Notes under the pieces: generated by a model
Seen by the model: the letters and a program-made list of their open reading frames with translations, nothing else
The model's database searches: none
Told to the model about the DNA's origin: nothing
Assembly: GCF_000002595.2 (NCBI RefSeq)
Contig: NC_057009.1
Location: 971,868-1,035,867, forward strand
Reading direction: 5' to 3'
From: Chlamydomonas reinhardtii
Lineage: Eukaryota > Chlorophyta > Chlorophyceae > Chlamydomonadales > Chlamydomonadaceae
DNA: 64,000 nucleotides
Made by a program: the position numbers and the translations under genes
Part shown: piece by piece, positions 36,049 to 46,980 of the stretch
Layout: the number at the start of each line of letters is the position of its first letter
Position numbering within the stretch: position 1 is the stretch's first letter

Positions 36049-36464
36049 TCTACCAATTGACAGTCACGTTTTTGTTTAGATGTGAGAAATACACGCAGAA
36101 TGTAGGAAGTAAAAGGAACCTACAAATAACGGCCCGTCGGCTGTGAACGGATTCTGAGCTGTCTCCGCGCGTGCTTGATAGTCCACGCGATGTGACATAT
36201 AAGCTTATCAATTGTACAGCAAAGCAAGGTCATCTATTAACAGGGCAAAATGGCTTGACTTCGGAACCATCGGCAGCTGCATGGCATAGTTCTATGTCGC
36301 TTGGCCGTTGCCTAGAACGCATGGCTGCATGTAGAGCGCATTCATTTGTAGTTATCAGCAGCATGACAAGACTCGTGCAGTTCAAGGTCGCTGAGCCCCG
36401 AGCAGCAGGGAAGCAGCAACTGCGCCTTGCCCTGAACTGATCATTGCTGAAGAACAAGTTAGAG
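36049..36464. promoter_or_regulatory. Shared divergent promoter region, UTP18 / RS-domain gene
   Basis: A 416-bp, AT-richer spacer between two divergent start codons (36048 minus and 36465 plus). It must hold both promoters. No clear TATA box is seen. Confidence 0.55.
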
Positions 36465-39400
36465 ATGAATCAGCCACCACCTCCGCCACCACCGTCGCAT
36501 GGCTATGCGCACGGCCCTGGCGCGAACTTCGGGGCAATGGCCGACCCGTCCGGGGGCGGAATGCCTTCCGGAATGGCACCGCCCATAATGAACATGCAAC
36601 ATATGATGCAGCCGCCATTTGTAATCATCCAGCAGCCTCAAGGCATGCAGGGTTTGCCGCAGCAAATCCTTCTGCACCCGCAGAATCCGCAACAGCAAAT
36701 GCCTGGCACGATGGAGCAGCAGCAACACGGCATGATGATGCAGCAGCACCAGGCTCACCTGGCGCAGGCCGGGATGCAGGCCGGGCATTTCGCGCCTGCG
36801 CAGCCCATAGGGTCCTTCCAGCAGGCTCCTCCCGCGCCGCCGCAGGACCCGGGGCAGCAGCACATGCAGCTGCAGCAGCAGGCCCAGCAGGCAGCAGCAG
36901 ACTACCAGCATCAGCAGCTGCAACAGCAGGCCCAGTATCAACAGCAGCAACAGTACCAGCAACAGCAGCAGCAGCCTCCGCAGCAGCCGCAGCCGCAGCA
37001 ACAGCCCCTCACGACGTACCAGAAGCAAATGCTGGCGGAACGGGCGGCGCGGGGCCAGCAGCAGCCCCAACAACAAGAGCAGCAGCAGCAGCAGCAGCAA
37101 CAACACCAGCAATTGCAACAATCACACTCCGGGCAGCACCTGCAAGGCGGCGGTGGCATGGCGGGGATCGTGCCGCCGCCTCCGCCACCGCCGCCGCGAC
37201 AAGACCCCGACGGCGGCGGCGCCCCTCCACCGCCGCCCCCGCCGCCACCTGAGCCCGCGGGCAGCCATGCCAGCAACGCGCAGGCCTCACAGCAGCAACA
37301 GCAGCAGGAGGCTGCGCCCGAGGCGGTGGAGCAGCAGGCGTTTGACAGCATGACGCCTGAGCAGCAGGCCGCCTACATGGAGCAGTGGCAGGCCTACTAC
37401 CAGCACCAGTACTACTACGGCACGGCGGCGGCGGCGGGGCAGCAGGGCCACGAGGCGTACGGATACGGCCAGGTGCGTGCGTGCGTGTGTGTTTGTGTGT
37501 GTTTGTTTCATGTTTGTGACAGGGAGGATGGGGGTCGTCCCTCGCGACAAGGCTTGTTTCAGGCATGAGGGAAGCACTGATGCGGCTGAACTGCGCGTGG
37601 AACCCGCTGCCCCTTTGTGTGCTCGCCCCCACATGCAGTACGGCTACGCTATGGACGGGCAGCAGCAACAGTACGGCTACGGGGCAGATGGGTACGGCGG
37701 CCAGGTGCGTGGTGCAGGGGCATCAGAAGAAGGAAAAGGAGTGTGGCGCCCAACGAGGGGCGTGGGCCCGGCCAGGCAGCCGCCCCAACACAGCGTGTGT
37801 AGGTCTAGGCATGCAGACCGGGTTGCGCCTGTAACACCCGTCCCCGTCAACCGCCCCAACCCGACCCGTACATATGTGTGCCACCCGGGTATCTGGCATG
37901 GTCGCAGGCGGGCGCGTACGGCGGCGCGGGCGCCAACATGATGCAGCACCAGCACGCGGCGGCGGCGGCGGCGGCGGCGTCTGGGTACGGCGGTGCCTAC
38001 CCGCAGCAGCACGCGATGGCGGCCCAGCAGCAGCAGATGGCCATGATGGGCGCGCACCCGCAGCAGCACGCGCACATGATGGCCATGGGCGGCCAGGCGG
38101 CGGCGGGCGCACACGGCGGCTACATGCCGGGGCGGCTAGGTGGGTGAGGGCGGGGCTGGCGGCTGGGGGCTGGGGTTCCACAGACAAGGGTGCTCGGGTG
38201 CTGGTGACCGTAATCCTTCGTGCTGTGTGTGGTCTTGCGTGGACAGGGGCCCCTCACTGAGGCCCACAAACTCCACAACACCGTTTCTAACACCACTATA
38301 CCTCCTCGCCCACCTCTTTGCCACTGCTGCTGCTCGCTGCCGGCCAGACGTGTCGGGTGCCGGGGGCATGATGGGCGTGATGGGCGGCATGGTCAGCCCC
38401 GCGTCAGCAGGCGGCGGCGGCGGCGGCTCAACCGGCGGCGGCAGTGGGCGTCACATCCCGGAGTGGCTGCGCCAGGAGCTGCTGAAGCGCCAGGTGGCGG
38501 CGGCGGCTGCTAGTGAGTCTGGGGGGCTGCGAGGGCGCGTACCTGCTGTCCGGCTGCACGGGTTCGAGTGGTCTGGGCTGGAATGGGGGGTTGTGCGTGG
38601 GACGTGCGGCACGGGGGATCGCACAGTCTTGAGGCGGTGGCGGTGTGGCCCACGTGGCGCCGTGAAGGGCGTGTGCCAGTGCCGCACCCGCGCCTGAGTG
38701 TCCTTATACGTGATGTGCTGGGGTCCATGTCGCCAGGCGCCAAGAAAGGCAGCGACAATGAGGATGAGGACGATGACGACGACGATGACCGAGCCGGAAA
38801 GGCGGCGGCCAAGCCCAAGCGCCACTTCACGGAGGCGCCTGGAGGCGGCAGCCGCTGGGGCGGGCCGGACAAGGACCAGGGCCAGGAGCCGGCGGGCGGC
38901 AAGGGCAAGGCGGGCGGCAAGGCCGGTGCTCGGGAGGAGTCGGAGGAGGAGTCGGAGGAGGATGACGAGGAGGTGCGGCGGGAGGGCGGGGAGCCCTGGT
39001 GTCAGTGTCAGTAGTGGGGCTGCTGACCAGGCATACCTGTACGAAAGCGTGCCGCTTACACCTCGGTTGCTGGCCAGCCAGTCAGATCGAATCCCAGCTG
39101 ATGACTGGTGGTGTGCTGCCTGACGCGCTCGGGACCCTTTGCCCCTGCCGCCGCCCCCGCACCGCCGGCCCTGCAGGACGCGGCCATCCGACAGGAGGTG
39201 GTGAACCGCGAGATCAAGACCAACCTGACGCAAATCCTGCTCGAGGTCACGGACGCGCTGTTCGGTGAGACCGTGTATGTGTGTCTGTGTGTGTGCGTGT
39301 GTACTTGCTTGGAAAGAAAGGCACTTTCTCGTTCGACGCCGTCATCCTCGCCCTCAGACGCAGCAGGGATGGCGTTGAGCCTTTCCTGCTGCCTCAGCCG

Positions 39401-40349
39401 CCGTCTTGACCGCCCTCCTGTGCTCCACCCGGCCTGTATCGCAGAGGAGGTGGCTCGCGAGGTGTACGCGGAGACAGCGCCCGCAAAGAAGTCGGCGGCG
39501 GAGGGCGCCGTCAAGCTGCAGGCGGGCGCGGCGCTGGTGGCGGGCGGGGACGACGACGACGGCGAGGGCGGCGGCGCCGGACTGCTGGGGCTGGGCTACG
39601 GGTCCGATGAGGAGGAGGACAAGGACCAGGACGGGGAGGCGGGTGGCAAGGAGCCGGCTGCTGGGGACGCGAGTGGCAAGGCTGGTGATGGAGTTACTGG
39701 TGCTGCGGCGACGGCGGCTGCAGGCGGCAACAACGGTGGCGCGGCTGGCACTGGTGACGGCGGCAGCGGTGCGGGTAGGCGCGTTGAGACGTCGGAGGCC
39801 CTGGCTGGGTCCCGGCGTGACGTGACCGGGGCGGTTGGTGCGGACTCCCGGGTGCAGCCCCAGGTGCGCGCGTGTGTGCGTGTGCGTTTGGGGAGGGGGC
39901 CTAGGCTGGGTGGCCGGGCTGGCAGAGTGGGTGGCTGTCCGGTGCACACTAGGCATTCCACCGCTGGACTGCGTTGGCCTGACCGCATATTAGTGCACAC
40001 GGCGATACACATATTCGGCATTGCCCGCCACATTGTGTGTGTGACTTCCTGCTGACACTGTTTGTGTGTCGTGTGGGGGTGTCTCGCGCCTATACCCATG
40101 TCTCGGGTCCGGTGCAGGCGATCGACAAGCCGCCGGCCGCGGCGCCGCCCCAGCCCGAGCGCCAGCCGCTGTACTCCAAGGGACAGAGGTAGGTGCTGGG
40201 CCGGGGCTGCGGCAGGGCGGATGGTTGCGGGCAGCAAGCATGTCTGCATGAGATGTCGCAGAACGTGAGTATTGCTGTCGCTGTGTCGGAGATTTAGTGC
40301 ATATGTAGCATCTTGCCAGCGGCCCCACCGCGTCATACCCCCGTGCACC

Positions 40350-40405
<56 letters not shown>

Positions 40406-42507
40406 TACATACATACATACATACATACATACATACATACATACATACACCCTGGTGGCACGGCGCAGTGTGTGGCTGCTGGGCCGCGAGGGCGACGGCA
40501 CGCGGCTGCCCGCCAAGGTCATTGCGGCGCTGCCGCCCGCCGCGCCAGGTGCGTGGCACACGAGACGGCCGCTCCTGCAGCTTACAATTAAGAGGGGCGT
40601 GCGCGCTCATGGGCGGAGCCACATGAATGTCGCCGCCTGCTGGCTTCCCAAGCCCCTGGCTCCTGACACCCGGCCATCCCATGTGACGCACCACCCATCC
40701 ACCGGCCGCAGGCGAGGCGCCGCGCTACAGCCTGGTGGCTGAGGGCCGCAAGGTCACCGCCGGCGAGGCGCAGCTTGCGTCACTGGAGGACCGCCTGCAG
40801 CCGCTGCAGCCCGCAGCGGCAGCGGCGGTTACGGCGCCGCTTGCAGGCCCCGCGGCGACCGTGGTGGCCGCATCCCCCGCGCCGCAGCCAGCGCACGCAG
40901 CGGCTGAGGTGTCGCACGCGAAGACGGCGGAGGCGGGCGCGCACGCGGCTGCTGCTGCGGCTCCTCCGGCAGGTGCTGGCCATGTTGCGCCCGTCGCGGC
41001 AGCCGCTGTGCCAGCTGTGGTTGCTGCTGCGCCGACTGCGCCTGCGCGTGAGGCTGCCGCGGCCGCTGCCGCTCACGCGCAGGCAAAACCACGGGAAGAG
41101 GCGGGCTCGGGCACGAAGATCTCCAAGCCCCAGGAGTCGGAGCCTCGAGATGAGAAGGCGAGGCGGCGGAAACCCAGCCGCAGCAGAAGTCGCAGCCGCA
41201 GCAGGTATGGCGGTGCTGGGCGCAGAGTGTGCGGTAGTGGTGTATCTCGCTGCCTGCAATCAGACAGCCCTGTCATGCGGACGTGCGAAGCAAGACTTGC
41301 TGGCTCATGCCGCCTGTCCCTGTCCTCGTTGCCTACCGCTGCAGGGACCGGAGGCGCAGTCGCAGCCGCAGTAGGGGCCGCGCATCTCGGTCTCGCTCGC
41401 GGAGTCGGAGCCGAAGCAGGTGCGTGTGCCAACTGTGGCCTATTTTTAATCAAGGCTGGCTGAAGGCTTGCGTGACGCCCGGAACGTGAAGCGCAGGGCA
41501 TGTAGTTGGTAGCCAGAGTTTTGCTTCCTTTTCCAAGCATGTGTAGCCGACATGCTCACACCAGTGCACGGGCTCCATCGGTGCACACACAGGGACCGTG
41601 GCGGCCGCCGCGACCGCAGCCGCAGCAAGGGCCGTGGGGGCAACCGGCGCAGCCGCAGTCGCAGTAAGGACCGCGACAGGGAGCGCGAGCGGGAACGCGA
41701 GCGCGAGAAGGAGAGGGCCCGGGAACGCGAGCGGGAACGTGAGCGGGAACGCGAGCGGGAACGCGAGCGAGAACGCGACCGCGAGCGCGAGCGGGACAAG
41801 GACCGAGGCCGGGATCGTACCCGACGGCGGCCCTCTCGCAGCAGGTCCCCGAGCCGCAGTCGCAGCCGCAGTCGGGACCGGAAAAACCGCAGCGGCGGCG
41901 GCAGCGACCGCGGTCGCGGCGAGCGGGAGCTTGAGCGCCAGGGCAGCGGCCGGGACCGGGACCGGGAGCGCCGACGCTCTAGCCGCTCACGGTCACGGTC
42001 TCGCGAGCGGGAGAAGGAGCGGGAGCGTGGCCGGGACGAGGGCAAGAGCCGCTCGGAGAAGAACGGCAAGAAGGAGAAGAAGGACAAGGACAAGAAGCGG
42101 CGGCGGGAGGACGTGGCGTCGTCAGCATCAGGTTCTGGTAGTGACTCGGATTCCGGTAGTAGCCGCTCACGAGACGAAGGTACGGCCTTGCGTGCTGCCC
42201 CACCCCACTGCTGCGTCATGTCTATGCGTCCATGCGGCATGTAGCGTTAACTGCTATGCCGGCCACGGGGGCACGTCGTGTGTTGTTGTTTGCGTTCCAT
42301 GCCTAGCTAGACGTCTGGGTGTGATGGGTGTGTCGCTGTGTGCTGCTGACAAGCCGCCCCTTGTTGACGCCCCTGCCCGCTGCGGCTACGGCTGCTGGGC
42401 GGTCCCCCGCCTGCCCCTCGCTCCGCCCCCCCCCTTGCGCCTCAGGTCGGTCGCGGAAGAGCAGCAAGCACAAGAGCAAAGACAAGAAGGGCAAGAAGGA
42501 GCGCTAG
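36465..42507 (+). CDS. Gln/Pro-rich nuclear protein with C-terminal RS domain (putative splicing-associated factor)
   Basis: About 13 exons from the ATG at 36465 (MNQPPPPPPPSHGY) to the TAG at 42505-42507. The N-terminal third is Pro-, Gln- and Met-rich with poly-Gln and proline runs. A Tyr/Gly part follows (YGYAMDGQQQQYGYGADGYGG). Then come GRHIPEWLRQELLKR, an Asp/Glu stretch, and a helical segment, AAIRQEVVNREIKTNLTQIL then LEVTDALFEEVAREVYAET. Next are LLGLGYGSDEEEDKD, an Ala-rich segment and a long Arg/Ser, Arg/Glu and Arg/Asp domain (41340-42480) ending KSSKHKSKDKKGKKER. RS tails mark splicing and mRNA-processing proteins; no RRM, WW or zinc finger was seen. The short IPEWLR and IRQEV...TDALF blocks look like the conserved core and suggest a plant/algal family I cannot name. 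The intron at 40200-40460 contains a dinucleotide repeat. Confidence 0.75.
40352..40450. repeat. Compound microsatellite (AC)n(ATAC)n
   Basis: About 24 AC units (40352-40400) run directly into about 12 ATAC units (40401-40450), inside an intron of the RS-domain gene. The acceptor for the next exon lies about 22 bases further on (GGCGCAG at about 40466-40472). Confidence 0.97.
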
Positions 42508-43059
42508 CAGGGCTGAGGAGGAGGTCATTGATGGGCGAGTTTGCGGGTCAGGTCTTCAGCAAGGCAGTTCAGGGGTTGTTGTGGCATGTGCTTCGTGCTG
42601 CATGTGCTGGCGGTTTCCCCAAGGCTTGCGATGAACCCTTGTCGGACTGGTCCTGCTTGTGTTGATGCTTGTGTTGATGTCGCACCAAAAGTGGGATGTG
42701 CCATGCGCTGTGCGATGTGGCCCGGTTTGAGTGTAGGGTGATGCATCGGTTCTGCTTCGCTCCGGAACTTCCGATCCCGGGTTGTTCTGAATGTAAGCTG
42801 GTTTAACTACATCTCATTGTGCTTACCTGCGCCGACTGCTTGGTGTCACCAGCTGTCCTACAACGACAGTATCCGGCTCGCCGGGAGGGGGGGTTGAGTG
42901 TGGGGGGTGGGTTGCCGCTGCCGGGGCGCCCCGGTTATGGGTACAAGTCATGTCGCTGCGGCCGTTCGCCTTCTCGTAATGGATGCGTGCCCCATTGATT
43001 GACGAGTACTTATTGCACTTGCTGTTGAATACTTTTGTTCAACGTATGCAGTAGTTACT
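42508..43059. other. Intergenic; upstream region duplicated with 46600-46980
   Basis: This contains the RS gene's 3' end and the upstream region of the first AAA gene. The stretch from about 42785 (ATGTAAGCTG...CTGCTTGGTG(T/C)CACCA, later CGGCCGTTCGCCT) aligns with about 46640-46830 upstream of the second AAA gene. The tandem duplication therefore included promoter sequence. Confidence 0.7.
42792..42796 (+). promoter_or_regulatory. Candidate polyadenylation signal of the RS-domain gene (TGTAA)
   Basis: TGTAA about 285 bases after the stop codon. It lies in sequence that is also part of the duplicated upstream region of the AAA genes, so the assignment is tentative. Confidence 0.35.
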
Positions 43060-45903
43060 ATGAAGCTGCTTACAAAAGCTGAAGAAAACATGCTTTGCCT
43101 TGACGTTAGCCCGTTCGCGGGCATGGTCGAGACGGTCCGAGGCATTATGCGCTGCGCCATGGACACACGGGTACCGGAAAAACTCCCGCATCGCTATGGG
43201 CCGGCCCCGACAGCGGCGATGAAAATCGGCCGGGTGAGGATTGATGCCGTGAGGGATGGGTCGAAATGTAGATGGTTAACTTGTGCCTCGACCTGACGAG
43301 CAGGCTACTCTATGGACGATAGCGGGCTCGGTGGCCATTGTTGGTGTGGCTGCGTGGCAGCACTACTTCCTCATGGCGTCGCATCAACAGGTAAGCGCCC
43401 GGTGCCTGGGCAGAGGCTGCTCGATGCGGGGCAGTCACTCCCGTTCATGTGTGCATGATACATGGCATACCACCACGTCATCCTGACTGTACCATGCTGC
43501 GTGCAGCTGCAGGAATGCTCCGAGGAGATCGCACGCAAGGCGGCAGCGGCTGGACCCCTGGAACTGACCACAGAGGAGGTACGGGTCGTGTCAGAGTGTC
43601 ATCACCCGCATGGCACAAGCAAGCATACTAAGTTGCAGCAGGGCTAGGGTGAACCCCCCTGACCCCCTCTCCACATGCAGGCGTGCCTGGAGGCGTGTGT
43701 GAAGGGCCAAGACGAGCTGGCGCTCATGCGAGTGTTCGGAGCTGACCCGGACCTCATCCAGAGCCTGGTGGGTGTGCACAGTAGAGGGTGTGCATGGAGT
43801 TTGGCGCCATTTGCAACGGGTTGCGACACGGGGTGCTCGCAGGCCGCGTACGCTGCTTGTGCACCATCCAGCCTTGCTTAAGCCTTATGAGTTATGACGA
43901 CACGCCGCGCAACATGCATTTGCCCGCGTCCAGGAAACCGAGGTGGTGCAGCCGCTGCGGCATCCCCAGCAGCTGGCGGCGCAAGACATGCCGGCGCACC
44001 TGGAGCCGCCCCACCTGGTGCTGATGTGGGTCCCTGACTTGGGCAACACGGTTGTGCACTGGAATTTTGCAATGTCGATCACATCAGTGCCTTGATCACT
44101 CTTTCACGTGATATGACGCCCGGCAACTTTATCACACGCTTGCTTGCTTGGCTGCGTTAGTGACGTAGCGACACTCGCCCCTTCCTTGTATCTGCCGTGG
44201 CTCCACGCACTGACTGCAAACCTTGCCGGTGCATTCGCCGCTGCCAACCGCTGACGTATTGTAGCGAAGGACCGGTGCAGACCGGCAAGAAGTCGGTGGT
44301 CATGGTAAGCGTGCGCTGAGGTGCAGTATGTGTCCCTCCCGCACGTGTAGGGTCCCGTGCAACCGCTGCGAGGGCAGCGAGTACGGTAATGCTTCCGGAC
44401 TACTGCTTTGTCTCACGTACTCCATGGGTATGCCCCTTGATGGATGCAGGAGGTCGCGCGCACAAACGGCATTACCGTGCTGCACCTGGACAAGCACTCG
44501 CTCGAGGCAGCCCACAAGGCGGCGTGCTGCTGGGGCGCGCTCGGCAGCTGGTGGTCCGGCGGCGGCAGCGTGGTGGCGGCTGCTTTCTCGCTCGCCAAGA
44601 AGCTGCAGCCGTGCATCATCCTGCTGGGTGAGTAGTGAGTGCCGCATGTTAGGTAAAGTCTCTTAAACGCTTTTGCCTAAGGTTGTGTTACAGTGCCATA
44701 CACGGATGTGATGGTTGTGTCTTGCTTGCACAAGTCCTTGCAGTGATCTCATCCTTGGCGCTCAACAACTCCCCGCTCTGCCACGTCCATTCTCTCTCAA
44801 TGTTTGCGCAGACAAACCGCACGAGCTGTCGCGAGGAATGCAGGTGTGCGTGCATGCGTTCTGCGTGGGCTCTAATGAAAAGCCACCCGCTTCAATTGGT
44901 GTGATAGCTACCATACCGCGTGTGCACTGAGATGGTTTCATCCTCGTGGCAATGCCACTCTCTGCTGTGCTGTCTCAGGTGGCGCTCCGCGCCGAGCTGC
45001 AACGGCTGCGGGCGGCGCCGCAGGCCTGGTCGCAGGAGCGCGTGTCGGTGGTGGTGACCGTCGCGCCGCTGCTGTGGCATCCGCCGGTCCATGTGCCGGC
45101 CCGCCACCGCATGAAGGTACGGCATGGGCGATGGTGGCGCGCGGCGCCCATCCAGCAGGCTCGTGTTCGTGTTTTTATTTGCTGAGCCCCTGGAGCGCAG
45201 AGGGAGGCAAAGTCCCCCTGGAACTCCACTTTCCCAATCCACCGACTCTGTCCCTCCCACGCCGCAGACGGCCCTGCCCAGCACCCGCCAGCTGGCCGCT
45301 ATGCTGCACGGCTTCCTGCACCGCCTGCAGTCCAGCGGCCAGCAGCCCGTGCAGGCGCAGCTGTTGTGGGCGCTGCAGCAGGCCGCGCGCGATGAGCGGG
45401 CCGATACGGATCTCGGGTTCCAAGTCCACCAGTTCGTGCGGAGGCTATGGAGCCGCACCGCGCCGCAGATGGCGTGGCTGGTGCTGCGGGCGCGGCAGCG
45501 GGTGGCCGGCGACGCCAACGATGGCGCGTGAGTGCAAGCCCGATGCAAATGATCACTTGTGCAGGGGCCGAGCAATTGTCATTTGCTGACATGCTGCCCT
45601 GTGCTGAGTCGCTGAGTCGCTTACCCTCTTCCTATCTGCCCTGGCTGGCTGCTAACCATGCACAGGGCGCACCCGCTGGTGCTGCAAGACCTGGAGGCGG
45701 CACTGCAGGACCTGCTGGCGGAGGAGTGGCAGGGGTGGTGGTGGCCGGGCAGCTGGTCGGCGGGCACGTGGCTGCGCGTGGGTGCGGCGGTGGGGCTGGT
45801 CGGCGGCGCGGTAGCGGTGGCGCTGATGCCGGATGGGGGCGGCCAGCGCAGCGGCAGCGTGAGCGGCACTGCGTTGGTGCCGGTGGGCGTGTCGAAGCGC
45901 TGA
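43060..45903 (+). CDS. ATAD1/Msp1-like AAA protein, degenerate ATPase (copy 1 of 3)
   Basis: Eleven exons from the ATG at 43060 to the TGA at 45901-45903. Exon 2 encodes a membrane segment (ATLWTIAGSVAIVGVAAW), as in Msp1/ATAD1, which sit in the outer mitochondrial and peroxisomal membranes and extract mistargeted tail-anchored proteins. The AAA core is recognisable: GPVQTGKKSVVM in place of GPPGTGKTMLA; SWWSGGGSVVAAAFSLAKKL followed by QPCIILLDKPHEL, aligning with Msp1 KWYGES...[20 protein letters not shown]; then ALRAELQRL and ERVSVVVTVAP where ATAD1 has its arginine-finger strand. Walker A keeps the Lys, but the Thr after it is Lys. Walker B keeps Asp, but the catalytic Glu is Lys. Poor or no hydrolysis is inferred. 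The C-terminus carries a second hydrophobic segment (LRVGAAVGLVGGAVAVAL) not usual for Msp1. A functional pseudoenzyme or a decaying gene are both possible; all exon joints are intact. Confidence 0.85.
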
Positions 45904-46980
45904 TGTGTGGGGCGAAGCAGGTGCGCCAGGACAGATTTGGGTCATTTGGCGGAGGCTTGGTGAGATGTATGACTTGGTGAATGTGAGCGTGTCAGGCCGG
46001 GAGGATGTATGCTTGAGCATCATGGGGATAGTATCCAAGACTGGATGGTGGGTAACATGTCCGAGCATCGAGTGACACCGTTCGACACTACTGATCTGGG
46101 TCTATGAAGCGGTTTCCAACTTGGCACTTCAGAGCGTGCCGCGATAGATTGCGTGATGGAATCGGGCGCGGCCATAGGATGGACATTGATGGTGGAAGGA
46201 GGAAGACTCCACCCGTCATGATTCTTACTCGCACTATCTAGCGTGTGGGGGCGTGTGATACCGTAATGGCCTCTAATGATACCGTACTATGATAGGTGAC
46301 GGTGGTGGTGTGCATATAACTCCAACGCTATTCGGTTGGCACAGTGATCTGTCGGTGCCGGTATGGAGTATGGAGTGTCGGGCGCAACCCTGCAAACAGC
46401 TGACTGGCAGAGGGGCGGCGGCGTGCGGACCCTGGGCATAAGCTCTTGAAGCCATCAGGTCGATGACTGCCTGCGGGCTGGGGGCGTCTGTCTCGGTTGC
46501 TTTGTCACCAGCAAAATTCAACAGCGTGTGTGCCGCGAGAGCGTGACGGCATCAGGCGCGGCCAAAGGATGGGAGGCAGGAGGAACACTCTCTCCCCGGC
46601 TCCTAGGACCCAGGTGTAAGCCTGCTGGTCCCAGGTTGCTTCTGGGTGTAAGCTTTCTCACTGCGCTAACTGCTTGGTGCCACCAATTGCCCAGTTACGT
46701 AACACATCCGGCTTGCAGGGGAAAGGCTTGGGGTAGGGGGCCTGGGACAGCCGGGGCACCGCTGCTCCAGGTCTGAGTCGTGTCTGGGGCCAGTCACTTC
46801 GGCCGTTCGCCTCCTAATCGATGCTGGCGCCCTCAAAACAGCAGCTACTGCGCGCTCCTATATACTTGTGAATACAAATAAACGGTATACATACATAGCC
46901 ACGGTTAGTATACTTGTTTCGCGAGGAGTTTGTAATAAGACGAGTCAGGGAAGGCCGTGTCTCCCTGCTTACATGAACTA
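45904..46980. other. Intergenic between AAA copies 1 and 2
   Basis: About 1.1 kb. The distal part (46600-46830) is homologous to the region upstream of copy 1. A TGTAA at 46614 could serve copy 1 but is 700 bases from its stop. No other gene is seen. Confidence 0.5.

Noticed and set aside
40313-40591. Thr/His-repeat and Tyr/Ile/His-repeat frames
   Set aside because: They are translations of the (AC)n(ATAC)n microsatellite in an intron.
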